NCBI GenBank assembly: GCA_009886625.1
Contig: QXZA01000005.1
Span: 44,345 to 108,344, forward strand
Direction: 5' to 3'
Source: Flavobacteriaceae bacterium
GTDB lineage: Bacteria > Bacteroidota > Bacteroidia > Flavobacteriales > Flavobacteriaceae
Length of the DNA: 64,000 bases
Shown: piece after piece, positions 28,954 through 37,658 of the stretch
Position numbering within the stretch: position 1 is the stretch's first letter
Layout: each line of letters opens with the position of its first letter
Translations under genes and position numbers: made by a program
Notes under the pieces: generated by a model
Database searches by the model: none
What the model was told of the DNA's origin: nothing
What the model saw: the letters and a program-made list of their open reading frames with translations, nothing else

Positions 28954-29622
28954 GTGGGGAGTAAAAACAAACTAAAACGTTTCAGAGAAAACGAGACATT
29001 TCCTAATGTCATTCAACCAGAAAGAGCATCTATTTTAAATGGAGAATTTCCTTACAAGGGTATATGGCGAAAGGAGTTCTTCAAAAACGACAATCCTATA
29101 GTTCTAGAATTAGGTTGTGGTAAAGGAGAATACACCGTACATCTTGCACAACGAAGCCCAAAAGTAAATCATATTGGGATTGATATCAAAGGAGCGCGTT
29201 TTTGGCGCGGAGCCAAAACAGCGATTGAAGAGAACATGGACAATGTGTGTTTTATTCGTACTCAAGTTGAACTTATTGAACATTGTTTTGCAGTTGATGA
29301 GGTAGATGAAATTTGGATTACGTTCCCAGACCCTCAGATTAAGTACAAACGCACTAAACAACGATTGACTCACCCAGAGCTTTTAGCTGCATATAAATCA
29401 GTTTTAAAACCCAATGGGCTTGTGCATTTGAAAACAGACAGTGAGTTTTTGTTTGGATATACCTTAGGAATTGTTTCTCAGACTGGGAAAATCGAATACG
29501 CACATCACAATATTTATAACAATAGTGATGCTCCAGAAGTTGCTACAGTGGTTCAAACTTTTTATGAAAATCAATTTTTAAAAGAAAATAAAGCGATTAC
29601 TTATATGAAATTTACACTCTAA
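28954..29622 (+). CDS. trmB: tRNA (guanine-N7-)-methyltransferase
   Basis: 222 residues from GTG 28954; MGSKNKLKRFRENETF matches the flavobacterial TrmB N-terminus. SAM-binding motif LELGCGKGEYTVHLAQ and the ITFPDPQIKYKRTKQRL region with the conserved PDP are characteristic. Methylates G46 of tRNA. Its TAA overlaps the next ATG. Confidence 0.95.
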   Translation: MGSKNKLKRFRENETFPNVIQPERASILNGEFPYKGIWRKEFFKNDNPIVLELGCGKGEYTVHLAQRSPKVNHIGIDIKGARFWRGAKTAIEENMDNVCFIRTQVELIEHCFAVDEVDEIWITFPDPQIKYKRTKQRLTHPELLAAYKSVLKPNGLVHLKTDSEFLFGYTLGIVSQTGKIEYAHHNIYNNSDAPEVATVVQTFYENQFLKENKAITYMKFTL

Positions 29623-29960
29623 TGTCCCAGGAAGCATCTTTTTTCTCTAAAGTATATCAAGTTGCTAGATTAATTCCAGAGGGAAGAGTAACTTCTTATG
29701 GAGCGATAGCTCGATATTTAGGGTCTGCGCAAGGAGCTAGAATGGTGGGTTGGGCAATGAGTGCTTCACATTCCATTCTTGACGTACCTGCACACCGTGT
29801 AGTCAATCAAAATGGATTGTTAACAGGGAAACATCATTTTGGCGGAAGTAATATCATGCAACAGTTACTTGAAAATGAAGGAGTGAAAGTGATAGATAAT
29901 CAAATTCAGAATCTCGAAAGCTGCTTTTGGGATCCAACTGAAGAACTCCCTAATTTTTAA
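29622..29960 (+). CDS. alkyltransferase-like protein (ATL, MGMT family)
   Basis: 112 residues, DNA-binding domain of O6-alkylguanine alkyltransferases: PEGRVTSYGAIARYLG then VPAHRVVNQNG. The active-site Cys of PCHRV is Ala, defining an ATL protein that binds alkylated bases and recruits nucleotide excision repair without transferring the alkyl group. Coupled to trmB by a 1-base overlap. Confidence 0.9.
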   Translation: MSQEASFFSKVYQVARLIPEGRVTSYGAIARYLGSAQGARMVGWAMSASHSILDVPAHRVVNQNGLLTGKHHFGGSNIMQQLLENEGVKVIDNQIQNLESCFWDPTEELPNF

Positions 29961-29972
29961 AAGCCGATAGCT

Positions 29973-30002
29973 TTTGATATTGAAAGCTACACAGTATATT
30001 TG
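29973..30002 (+). promoter_or_regulatory. promoter of the mrp-nifU-FNR-ferredoxin operon
   Basis: TTTG (29973-29976), an 18-base spacer and TATATTTG (29995-30002) fit the Bacteroidota promoter consensus, 16 bases before the mrp ATG. The inverted repeat TAGCTTT/AAAGCTA (29968-29974 and 29983-29989, loop 8) overlaps the -33 element and could be an operator. Confidence 0.6.
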
Positions 30003-30018
30003 CTACATAAAAGAACTC

Positions 30019-31152
30019 ATGAAAATCACCAAGGAAGCTGTAATAAATGCAATTAAAAATATCTCACTCCCCGGAGAAGGAGAAAATATTATTGATCGCG
30101 GAGCCGTTTCCAATATTATGATATTTGGAGATCAAATTGATGTTGATATTCAACTTGAAAATCCAAGTTTGCAAGCACGTAAAAAGTTGGAAGTAAGTAT
30201 TTTGAAAACGATTCACGAACGTGTATATGAGAAAGCAAAAATTAAGATTAATATCAAAGTGGTGTCTCCACCAGCTCCAGAACAAAACACCATCAAAGGA
30301 AAACCCATTAAAGGAATTGAAAATGTAATTGCCGTTTCTTCAGGAAAAGGAGGAGTAGGGAAATCTACTGTAACTGCAAATCTTGCTGTTACTCTTGCTC
30401 AAATGGGGTGTAAGGTTGGAGTTTTAGATGCCGATATTTATGGCCCTTCCATACCCACCATGTTTGACATGGAAGGTGCACGTCCCCTTTCTATTCAAGT
30501 TGAAGGAAAGTCTATGATGGAACCTGTAGAAAATTACGGCGTTAAAGTATTGTCTATTGGTTTTTTCACCAAACCAGAGCAGGCTGTAATATGGCGTGGT
30601 CCTATGGCAGCAAAAGCACTAAATCAAATGATTTTTGATGCAGCATGGGGAGAGTTGGATTTTTTATTAATTGACCTTCCTCCGGGTACAGGCGATATTC
30701 ATTTGAGTATTGTCCAGTCATTGCCCTTGAACGGTGCTGTTGTGATTAGTACACCACAAAACGTTGCTTTGGTGGATGCTAAGAAGGGTATTTCTATGTT
30801 CCAACAAGACAATATTCAAGTTCCTGTTTTAGGAATTATCGAAAATATGAGCTATTTCACTCCTCCAGAATTACCAGAAAATAAGTATTACATTTTTGGT
30901 AAAAAAGGAGCTGAATATTTGGCTAAAGACAAAGAGGTTCCCTTTTTGGGTGGGTTGCCTATTGAGCAAAGTGTTCGTGAAGCCGCTGATGCGGGAAGAC
31001 CTGCAGCACTTCAAGAGAAAACACCAATCGTAATAGCTTTTAAGGAGATTGCAAAAAAACTTGTTTCCCAAGTTCTTTACAGAAATAAAAATTTACCACC
31101 AACCAAAGCGGTTGAAATAACAAACCTAGTGGGCTGTGAAGCTGTAAAATAA
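30019..31152 (+). CDS. mrp: Mrp/ApbC/NBP35-family Fe-S carrier P-loop ATPase
   Basis: 377 residues from ATG 30019 (MKITKEAVINAIKNIS). N-terminal MIP18/DUF59 domain (about 1-90), then a deviant Walker A SSGKGGVGKSTVTANLA, LDADIYGPSIPTMF and DLPPGTGDIHLS. Members load and transfer 4Fe-4S clusters to target enzymes. First gene of a four-gene unit with NifU-like, ferredoxin reductase and ferredoxin. Confidence 0.94.
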   Translation: MKITKEAVINAIKNISLPGEGENIIDRGAVSNIMIFGDQIDVDIQLENPSLQARKKLEVSILKTIHERVYEKAKIKINIKVVSPPAPEQNTIKGKPIKGIENVIAVSSGKGGVGKSTVTANLAVTLAQMGCKVGVLDADIYGPSIPTMFDMEGARPLSIQVEGKSMMEPVENYGVKVLSIGFFTKPEQAVIWRGPMAAKALNQMIFDAAWGELDFLLIDLPPGTGDIHLSIVQSLPLNGAVVISTPQNVALVDAKKGISMFQQDNIQVPVLGIIENMSYFTPPELPENKYYIFGKKGAEYLAKDKEVPFLGGLPIEQSVREAADAGRPAALQEKTPIVIAFKEIAKKLVSQVLYRNKNLPPTKAVEITNLVGCEAVK

Positions 31153-31158
31153 GAATGT

Positions 31159-31413
31159 ATGAATGCTGAAGAAATCAATAAAAAAGTCATAGAGGCTTTA
31201 GAAGAAATTCGACCTTTTTTGAAATCGGATGGTGGGGATATTTCTCTAGTAGCTGTTGAAGAGGGTAAGCATGTGAAAGTGCAGCTACACGGAGCCTGTG
31301 TGGGCTGTAGTGTGAATCAAATGACACTAAAGTCTGGTGTGGAATTAACTATAAAAAAACACCTTCCTCAAATCGAAACGGTGACCAGTATAGATCCTAA
31401 CGAGAATGATTAA
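31159..31413 (+). CDS. NifU-like Fe-S scaffold (NifU C-terminal domain)
   Basis: 84 residues: a stand-alone NifU C-terminal domain with IRPFLKSDGGDISLV and the cluster-binding CVGC in HGACVGCSVNQMTLKSGVE. Assembles or carries 4Fe-4S clusters. Six bases after mrp; overlaps the reductase gene by 8 bases, so cluster delivery to the downstream ferredoxin is a plausible role. Confidence 0.93.
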   Translation: MNAEEINKKVIEALEEIRPFLKSDGGDISLVAVEEGKHVKVQLHGACVGCSVNQMTLKSGVELTIKKHLPQIETVTSIDPNEND

Positions 31414-32458
31414 AACAGATATTCTTATCATTGGAGCGGGACCGACAGGTTTGTTTGCTGTTTTTGAGGCAGGTCTGCTCAAATTGAAATGTCATTTGAT
31501 AGATTCTCTTCCTATGCCTGGGGGACAATGTGCTGAGATCTATCCAAAAAAACCAATCTATGATATTCCCTCTCATCCGGAAATACTCGCAGGGGATTTA
31601 GTTAAAAACTTAGAACAACAAATAGCACCTTTTCAGCCAGGATACACCCTTGGGGAAAGCGCAGTTTCTATTGAAAAGACTGAAGATGATCAATTTATTG
31701 TCACTACAGATAAAGGAACTCAACATCAAGCTCCAGTAGTTGCAATTGCCGGTGGACTTGGAACTTTTGAACCAAGAAAACCCCCTTTAGAACGTTTGGA
31801 TTTTTTTGAAAATAAGGGTCTGAATTATATTATAAAAGATCCTGATATCTATAGGGACAAGAGAATAGTCATTGCCGGAGGAGGCGATTCCGCTCTAGAT
31901 TGGACTATTTTCCTAGAAAAAATAGCAAGTTCTGTCACCTTGATTCATCGTAGAAATGAATTTAGAGGGGCTTTGGATTCGGTTGAAAAAGTTCAGCAGC
32001 TTAAGAATGAAGGGAAAATTAAACTGATTACTCCTGCAGAAGTTATTGGGTTAGAAGGAGAAACGACTTTATCTTCGTTAAGTATAAAGAGAGAAGAAAA
32101 CATACATCAACTCGAATGTGATTATTTTATTCCCCTTTTTGGCCTTACTCCAAAACTAGGCCCCATCGCCAAGTGGGGACTTGAAATTGAGAAAAATGCA
32201 ATCAAAGTTGATAACACTTTAGATTACCAAACCAATATTACTGGAATTTATGCCATCGGAGATGTGAATACCTACCCTGGAAAATTAAAATTAATTTTAT
32301 GTGGGTTTCATGAAGCGACTTTGATGTGTCAGAGTGCGTTTAAAAGAATCTTCCCAGACAAGCGTAATGTATTAAAATATACCACAGTAAGTGGAGTGAG
32401 TGGATTTGACGGTTCTTCAAAACAAGCTGTAAAATCGACAATTAAAAAAATACAATAA
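31406..32458 (+). CDS. ferredoxin--NAD(P)H reductase, thioredoxin-reductase type
   Basis: 350 residues with FAD motif IIGAGPTGLFAVFEAGL and an internal NAD(P) motif IAGGGDSALDWTIFLE, followed by GIYAIGDVNTYPGKLKL. It lacks the CxxC of thioredoxin reductase, matching the YumC/TrxR-like ferredoxin-NADP reductases. Transfers electrons between NADPH and ferredoxin; the ferredoxin gene begins 1 base after its stop. Confidence 0.92.
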   Translation: MIKTDILIIGAGPTGLFAVFEAGLLKLKCHLIDSLPMPGGQCAEIYPKKPIYDIPSHPEILAGDLVKNLEQQIAPFQPGYTLGESAVSIEKTEDDQFIVTTDKGTQHQAPVVAIAGGLGTFEPRKPPLERLDFFENKGLNYIIKDPDIYRDKRIVIAGGGDSALDWTIFLEKIASSVTLIHRRNEFRGALDSVEKVQQLKNEGKIKLITPAEVIGLEGETTLSSLSIKREENIHQLECDYFIPLFGLTPKLGPIAKWGLEIEKNAIKVDNTLDYQTNITGIYAIGDVNTYPGKLKLILCGFHEATLMCQSAFKRIFPDKRNVLKYTTVSGVSGFDGSSKQAVKSTIKKIQ

Positions 32459-32459
32459 A

Positions 32460-32783
32460 ATGCCTCAGGACATAACCATACACCTGACTGATCGCGAAGG
32501 AGTACACCATGAATTAATTGCTCCCACAGACATGCAAATGAATTTGATGGAAATTTGTAAAGCCTATGAACTCCCTGTTGCAGGGACTTGTGGTGGGATG
32601 GCCATGTGTGCTTCGTGTCAATGCTATGTAGAAAGTGACCATGTGTTACCTGAACGGTCTGATGATGAGGAAGCCATGCTCTCAGAAGCTTTTTTTGTCA
32701 AAGACAATAGTAGGTTGGGATGTCAGATACAAATGACTTATGCGATCGATGGATTGAAAGTAAGCTTAGCACCTTCTGAATAA
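32460..32783 (+). CDS. 2Fe-2S ferredoxin
   Basis: 107 residues of the adrenodoxin-like class: TCGGMAMCASCQCYV gives three ligands in Cx5Cx2C spacing and LGCQIQMT the fourth. A probable partner of the adjoining reductase; together with mrp and the NifU-like gene it makes an Fe-S assembly and electron-supply operon. Confidence 0.93.
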   Translation: MPQDITIHLTDREGVHHELIAPTDMQMNLMEICKAYELPVAGTCGGMAMCASCQCYVESDHVLPERSDDEEAMLSEAFFVKDNSRLGCQIQMTYAIDGLKVSLAPSE

Positions 32784-32841
32784 AAGGAGCTGCAATAGAT
32801 CAATTCATTTAAAAGATGAGTAAACTAAAAATTAATTTTAA

Positions 32842-33495
32842 ATGAAAAAACACCACTGTGCCCTTTTTGATTTGGATGGAGTCGTCGTTGATACAGCTAA
32901 GTATCATTATTTAGCTTGGAAGAAAATTGCTTCTGAAGTAGGATACGAACTGACACATCAAGACAACGAACAATTAAAAGGGGTAAGTCGTCCAGATTCA
33001 CTTAAGATTATTTTGAAAATGGCAAATAGTGAGTTGTCTCATGAGGATTTTGATCGTTTTCTATTGCAAAAAAATAAAGATTATTTAGAGCTAATTCAAA
33101 GTTTGAATGAAAAGGACATTCTTCCAGGTATTTCTGAAGGTTTATTTTTTTTAAAAGAAAAAGGAGTTAGGATAGGCTTGGGTTCTGCAAGTAAAAATGC
33201 AGTATTAATTTTAGAAAAACTAAATCTAATTTCCTTCTTTGAAGTGGTTATAGATGGGAATCAGGTGAGTAAAAGTAAGCCAGATCCAGAGGTGTTTTTA
33301 AAAGGAAGTAACGCATTGAATGTTTTTCCTTCTGAATGTATTGTTTTTGAGGATGCTACTGCTGGAATTGAGGCTGCAAAAAGGGCTGGAATGACTGCAA
33401 TAGCATTTGGAGATCCCAGTGAATTTGTTACTGCAGATTTTTGTTTTTCTGATTTTGATGCAATAGGGAAAGAATTGCTTTCAAAATTGTTTTAG
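32842..33495 (+). CDS. pgmB: beta-phosphoglucomutase
   Basis: 217 residues, HAD superfamily: nucleophile motif ALFDLDGVVVDTAKYHYLAWK, cap domain with KGVSRPDSL, GSASKNA, and KPDPEVFLKG...VFEDATAGIEAA. Interconverts beta-glucose 1-phosphate and glucose 6-phosphate. It precedes a GH65 maltose phosphorylase, whose product is beta-glucose 1-phosphate, so the pair forms a phosphorolytic maltose pathway. Confidence 0.93.
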   Translation: MKKHHCALFDLDGVVVDTAKYHYLAWKKIASEVGYELTHQDNEQLKGVSRPDSLKIILKMANSELSHEDFDRFLLQKNKDYLELIQSLNEKDILPGISEGLFFLKEKGVRIGLGSASKNAVLILEKLNLISFFEVVIDGNQVSKSKPDPEVFLKGSNALNVFPSECIVFEDATAGIEAAKRAGMTAIAFGDPSEFVTADFCFSDFDAIGKELLSKLF

Positions 33496-33535
33496 TAAAA
33501 GAGATTGTATTAATTAGTACGAAAAAAAGAAATAA

Positions 33536-35815
33536 GTGAAGAGTTCGTATTTGAAAATAGATCCATGGAAAATTATAGAAGAAGATTTTTCTCCTGAAAA
33601 AGTAATGTCTTCTGAAAGTATTTTTAGTTTGGGAAATGGTACCATGGGCCAAAGAGCAAATTTTGAAGAATTTTATTCTGGAGCTACGTTTCAGGGAAGT
33701 TATATCGGCGGGGTCTATTATCCTGATAAAACTAGAGTAGGCTGGTGGAAAAACGGGTATCCTGAGTATTTTGCCAAAGTATTAAATGCCCCAAGTTGGA
33801 TTGGGATACACATAAACGTCAATGGGGTGCCACTTGACTTAAATACATGTACTGAGGTGGCAAAATTCAAAAGAGAACTGGATATGCAAAAGGGTTTGTA
33901 TACTCGATCTTTTGAGGCACAGCTAAATCCTAGTTGTAGAATTGGAGTTGAGGTAAAACGCTTTTTATCTTTAGATGAAGGGGCGTTGGGAGTGATTCAT
34001 TATTTTATAAAAGCACTTCAAGGAGAGGCCAATTTGCATATTGATTCCTTTATTGATGGACAAATAAAAAACCAAGATTCAAACTGGGATGATCCCTTTT
34101 GGGAGCATAAAAACACTTCCCATTCTAATGCATTTATTTCGCTTCATTCCAAAACACTAAAAACAAGGTTTGATGTTTGTACTTATGCAAATACTTATTT
34201 GGTTACGGCTAACGAAGATTTCAATTCAGAGTTTTGTTCACAAGAAAAGGAGGGGCGATTAAGCCAAATTAAGGAGCATTCCCTTGCGGAAGGGGAAGCG
34301 TGTTCGATAGTAAAGTTTGGTGGTTATGTAACAGGAATGCATCATGAAGTATCAGGTTTTGAAAAAGAAGCGCAAAGAATTGTTTCAGAAGCAAAGACAA
34401 GCGGCTACGAGTCCTTGTTAATTAACCATCAAAATGCATGGGCCAATATCTGGAGTCATTCTGATATCAAAATTGAAGGTGATGATAAGGCACAGCAAGC
34501 GATACGGTTTAATATTTTTCAACTGAATCAAACTTATAATGGAAAAGATGCGCACTTGAACATTGGCCCCAAAGGGTTTACGGGAGAAAAATATGGTGGA
34601 AGTACTTATTGGGACACCGAAGCCTATTGCATTCCCTTTTATATGGCAACCAAAGATCAAAGCGTAGCTAGGAATTTATTAAAATATCGTTATGATCAAT
34701 TAGATAAAGCAATTGAAAATGCAGAAAAATTAGGTTTTAAAAACGGAGCTGCATTATATCCAATGGTAACTATGAATGGTGAAGAATGCCATAATGAATG
34801 GGAAATTACCTTTGAAGAGATTCATAGAAATGGAGCCATTGCCTTCGCAATTTTTAATTACGAACGTTTTACGGGTGACAGCAGTTATATACCAGAAATG
34901 GGACTTGAAGTTCTTGTCGGAATTGCACGTTTTTGGACGCAACGGGTCCATTATTCACAACATAAAAAGGCTTATGTCATGTTAGGGGTTACAGGCCCTA
35001 ATGAATATGAAAACAATATTAATAATAATTGGTACACAAATTATTTAGCACAATGGTGCTTGAAATATACTGCGCTTCAAGTTGAAAAAGTCGCAAAAGA
35101 ATCATCCATACGCTTTCAGGAACTTGCTTCCAAACTCAATTGGAAGGATAGTGAACTTGATCAATGGGAAACCATCGCATCACAAATGTATTTTCCAAAA
35201 CATCCTGAACAAGACTTGTTTTTACAACAAGATGGATTTTTAGATAAAGAGTTAATCCCTGCTGCAGCACTTTTAATTGAGGAGCGACCTATTAATCAAC
35301 ATTGGTCATGGGATCGAATTCTTCGTTCGCCCTATATCAAACAAGCTGATGTACTTCAAGGGTTTTATTTTTTTCAAGATCATTTTGATGAGAAGAGTTT
35401 AAAGCGTCATTTTGACTTTTACGAACCTTTGACAGTTCATGAGTCTTCGCTGTCACCTTGTGTTCATGCTATTCTTGCTGCCCGATTAGGAAGAATGGAA
35501 CAAGCCTATGCTTTTTATTTACAAACGTCTAGACTTGATCTTGATGATTATAATAAAGAAGTAGAAGAAGGACTTCATATTACAAGTATGGCAGGTACAT
35601 GGATGAGCATAGTAGAGGGTTTTGGAGGTGTTCAAGTAATTGATGATCATTTACACATAAACCCGAAATTACCAAAACAGTGGACTGGCTTCGCCTTCAA
35701 GATTAATTTTAGAGGAAATCTAGTTGAAGTGAATGTGAAGAGTGACCAAACTATTATTCAGTGCAAGAATAAAGATTTAGTTATTTATTGTGATGGAGTA
35801 GTAGTTAAGAATTAA
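33536..35815 (+). CDS. GH65 maltose phosphorylase
   Basis: 759 residues from GTG 33536 (MKSSYLKIDPWKIIEEDF); no earlier ATG fits. N-terminal beta-sandwich, (alpha/alpha)6 barrel and C-terminal domain of GH65. SIFSLGNGTMGQRANFEE opens the domain; the catalytic acid Glu lies in EECHNEWEITFEE near residue 420. Phosphorolyses maltose to glucose and beta-glucose 1-phosphate. No signal peptide: cytoplasmic. Trehalose or kojibiose specificity cannot be excluded, but linkage with pgmB and GH13 genes supports maltose. Confidence 0.9.
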   Translation: MKSSYLKIDPWKIIEEDFSPEKVMSSESIFSLGNGTMGQRANFEEFYSGATFQGSYIGGVYYPDKTRVGWWKNGYPEYFAKVLNAPSWIGIHINVNGVPLDLNTCTEVAKFKRELDMQKGLYTRSFEAQLNPSCRIGVEVKRFLSLDEGALGVIHYFIKALQGEANLHIDSFIDGQIKNQDSNWDDPFWEHKNTSHSNAFISLHSKTLKTRFDVCTYANTYLVTANEDFNSEFCSQEKEGRLSQIKEHSLAEGEACSIVKFGGYVTGMHHEVSGFEKEAQRIVSEAKTSGYESLLINHQNAWANIWSHSDIKIEGDDKAQQAIRFNIFQLNQTYNGKDAHLNIGPKGFTGEKYGGSTYWDTEAYCIPFYMATKDQSVARNLLKYRYDQLDKAIENAEKLGFKNGAALYPMVTMNGEECHNEWEITFEEIHRNGAIAFAIFNYERFTGDSSYIPEMGLEVLVGIARFWTQRVHYSQHKKAYVMLGVTGPNEYENNINNNWYTNYLAQWCLKYTALQVEKVAKESSIRFQELASKLNWKDSELDQWETIASQMYFPKHPEQDLFLQQDGFLDKELIPAAALLIEERPINQHWSWDRILRSPYIKQADVLQGFYFFQDHFDEKSLKRHFDFYEPLTVHESSLSPCVHAILAARLGRMEQAYAFYLQTSRLDLDDYNKEVEEGLHITSMAGTWMSIVEGFGGVQVIDDHLHINPKLPKQWTGFAFKINFRGNLVEVNVKSDQTIIQCKNKDLVIYCDGVVVKN

Positions 35816-35825
35816 ATTGCATGAC

Positions 35826-37658
35826 ATGCGTTATTTTTTGGTTTTTTTATTTCTTTCAACCTATTTTGCGACGGCTCAAATTGATCGAATAGAGCCCCCT
35901 TTTTGGTGGGCAGATATGGAACAAGACAGCTTGCAAGTGATGCTTTATGGGAAAAATATCGCACAATTTGAAATTAAAGCAAAAGGTGCCAATCTAATTG
36001 ATATCAAGCGAGTTAAAAATGAAAATTACCTTTTTTTAAATTTTAATTTATCCTCGCAATCTTCAGGTATTTTTGAAATTCAATTCCTAAAAGGAAATCG
36101 AATAAAGCACAGAGTACCCTATGAAATAAAAAGTCGAAGGGAAAGGTCTGCTATAAAAAGCTTTGATGCCTCTGATGTTATCTACCTATTAATGCCAGAT
36201 CGATTTGCAAATGGAGATCTCGAAAATGATATTTCTAAGGAAGTAAAAGAGGGAGTCAATCGATTGAATCCAGATGGGCGCCATGGAGGTGATATTAGTG
36301 GGATTATCAATCATTTAGATTATTTAGAGGAGTTAGGAGTAACTTCCATTTGGTCTACTCCACTTTGTGAAGATAACGATCCAAAAGTCTCTTATCACAC
36401 CTATGCACAAAGTGATATCTATAAAATTGATCCCCGATTTGGGACTAATCATGAATATCAAAAACTCGGTCAGGAACTACATCGAAGAGGGATGAAGTTG
36501 ATTATGGATTATGTCACTAATCACTGGGGGATAGAACATTGGATGATTAATGATTTGCCAGAGGAAAATTGGATTCATCAATTTGAAACCTATACGAATA
36601 CAAATCACAGAAAGGAAATCCATTCTGATGCATATGCGTCTAAAATTGATAAAAAAGAATTAGTGCAAGGGTGGTTTGTTCCGACTATGGCCGATTTAAA
36701 TCAATCTCATCCACTGTTGCTCCGTTACTTAATTCAGAATGCCATTTGGTGGATTGAGTATGCAGGAGTTGATGGTTTTAGAGTAGATACTTTTCCCTAT
36801 AATAACCCCAAGCCAACGGTGTCATGGGTTAAAGCCATACGAAATGAATACCCTGAGTTCAATATAGTGGGTGAAGGTTGGATGCATAATAGCATCCATC
36901 TATCTTATTGGCAAGAGAAAAGTCCAATAGCAGCAATTCAAGGCTTTGATTCTCATTTGCCTTCAGTGATGGATTTCACGCTAAATGATGCATTGGTAAA
37001 AGCGTTCAATGAACGAAACTCTTATTGGGAAGGAGGCATGACACGGATTTATAAAAATCTCCAAAATGATTTCTTATATCCTAACATTAATAATTTATTG
37101 ATTTTTGCAGAAAATCATGACACCAACCGAATTAATGATCTTTATCCAGAGTTTAAGTCTTATCAACGTTTGCTCACGGTATTGATGACTCTAAGGGGGA
37201 TACCACAAATTTACTATGGTTCGGAAATTGGAATGACGGGTAACAAATCAAAGGGAGATGGTGACATCCGTAGAGATTTTCATGGAGGTTGGCCAGAAGA
37301 TTCTCATAATGCTTTCCTCTCTTCGGGGAGAACAGAAAAGGAAACACTATATTTTGATTTTACTAAAAAACTATTGAATTGGAGAAAAAAGACGGTAGCC
37401 GTACATTTTGGAAAAACATTGCATTATGTTCCTCAAGAAGATGTTTATGTATATTTTAGATATCTGAGAGAACATCGAGTTATGGTTGTAGTGAACAATA
37501 ACAGTAAAGATCAAACACTGGATATGAATCGATTTGAAGAAGGGATTTCAGGGCAAACGCTTGCTTATGAAGTGCTTTCGGATCACCATTTTACCTTAGG
37601 GAATTCTCTTGAAATCCCTGCTGAAACTGCTTTAATAATTGAATTAAACGAACAATGA
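35826..37658 (+). CDS. GH13 alpha-glucan hydrolase (SusA/neopullulanase-like)
   Basis: 610 residues from ATG 35826; signal peptide MRYFLVFLFLSTYFATAQ. An N-terminal cyclomaltodextrinase domain (RIEPPFWWADM) precedes the barrel: nucleophile Asp in DGFRVDTF near 320, acid Glu in GEGW near 349, Asp in AENHDTNRI near 431, then a C-terminal beta domain. Periplasmic hydrolysis of starch oligosaccharides is the expected role, as for SusA. A TTG at 35817 is in frame but would precede the signal peptide. Overlaps the next GH13 gene by 4 bases. Confidence 0.9.
   Translation: MRYFLVFLFLSTYFATAQIDRIEPPFWWADMEQDSLQVMLYGKNIAQFEIKAKGANLIDIKRVKNENYLFLNFNLSSQSSGIFEIQFLKGNRIKHRVPYEIKSRRERSAIKSFDASDVIYLLMPDRFANGDLENDISKEVKEGVNRLNPDGRHGGDISGIINHLDYLEELGVTSIWSTPLCEDNDPKVSYHTYAQSDIYKIDPRFGTNHEYQKLGQELHRRGMKLIMDYVTNHWGIEHWMINDLPEENWIHQFETYTNTNHRKEIHSDAYASKIDKKELVQGWFVPTMADLNQSHPLLLRYLIQNAIWWIEYAGVDGFRVDTFPYNNPKPTVSWVKAIRNEYPEFNIVGEGWMHNSIHLSYWQEKSPIAAIQGFDSHLPSVMDFTLNDALVKAFNERNSYWEGGMTRIYKNLQNDFLYPNINNLLIFAENHDTNRINDLYPEFKSYQRLLTVLMTLRGIPQIYYGSEIGMTGNKSKGDGDIRRDFHGGWPEDSHNAFLSSGRTEKETLYFDFTKKLLNWRKKTVAVHFGKTLHYVPQEDVYVYFRYLREHRVMVVVNNNSKDQTLDMNRFEEGISGQTLAYEVLSDHHFTLGNSLEIPAETALIIELNEQ

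Noticed and set aside
29622..29960. MGMT-like protein lacking the active-site Cys
   Set aside because: Defining trait of the established alkyltransferase-like (ATL) family.
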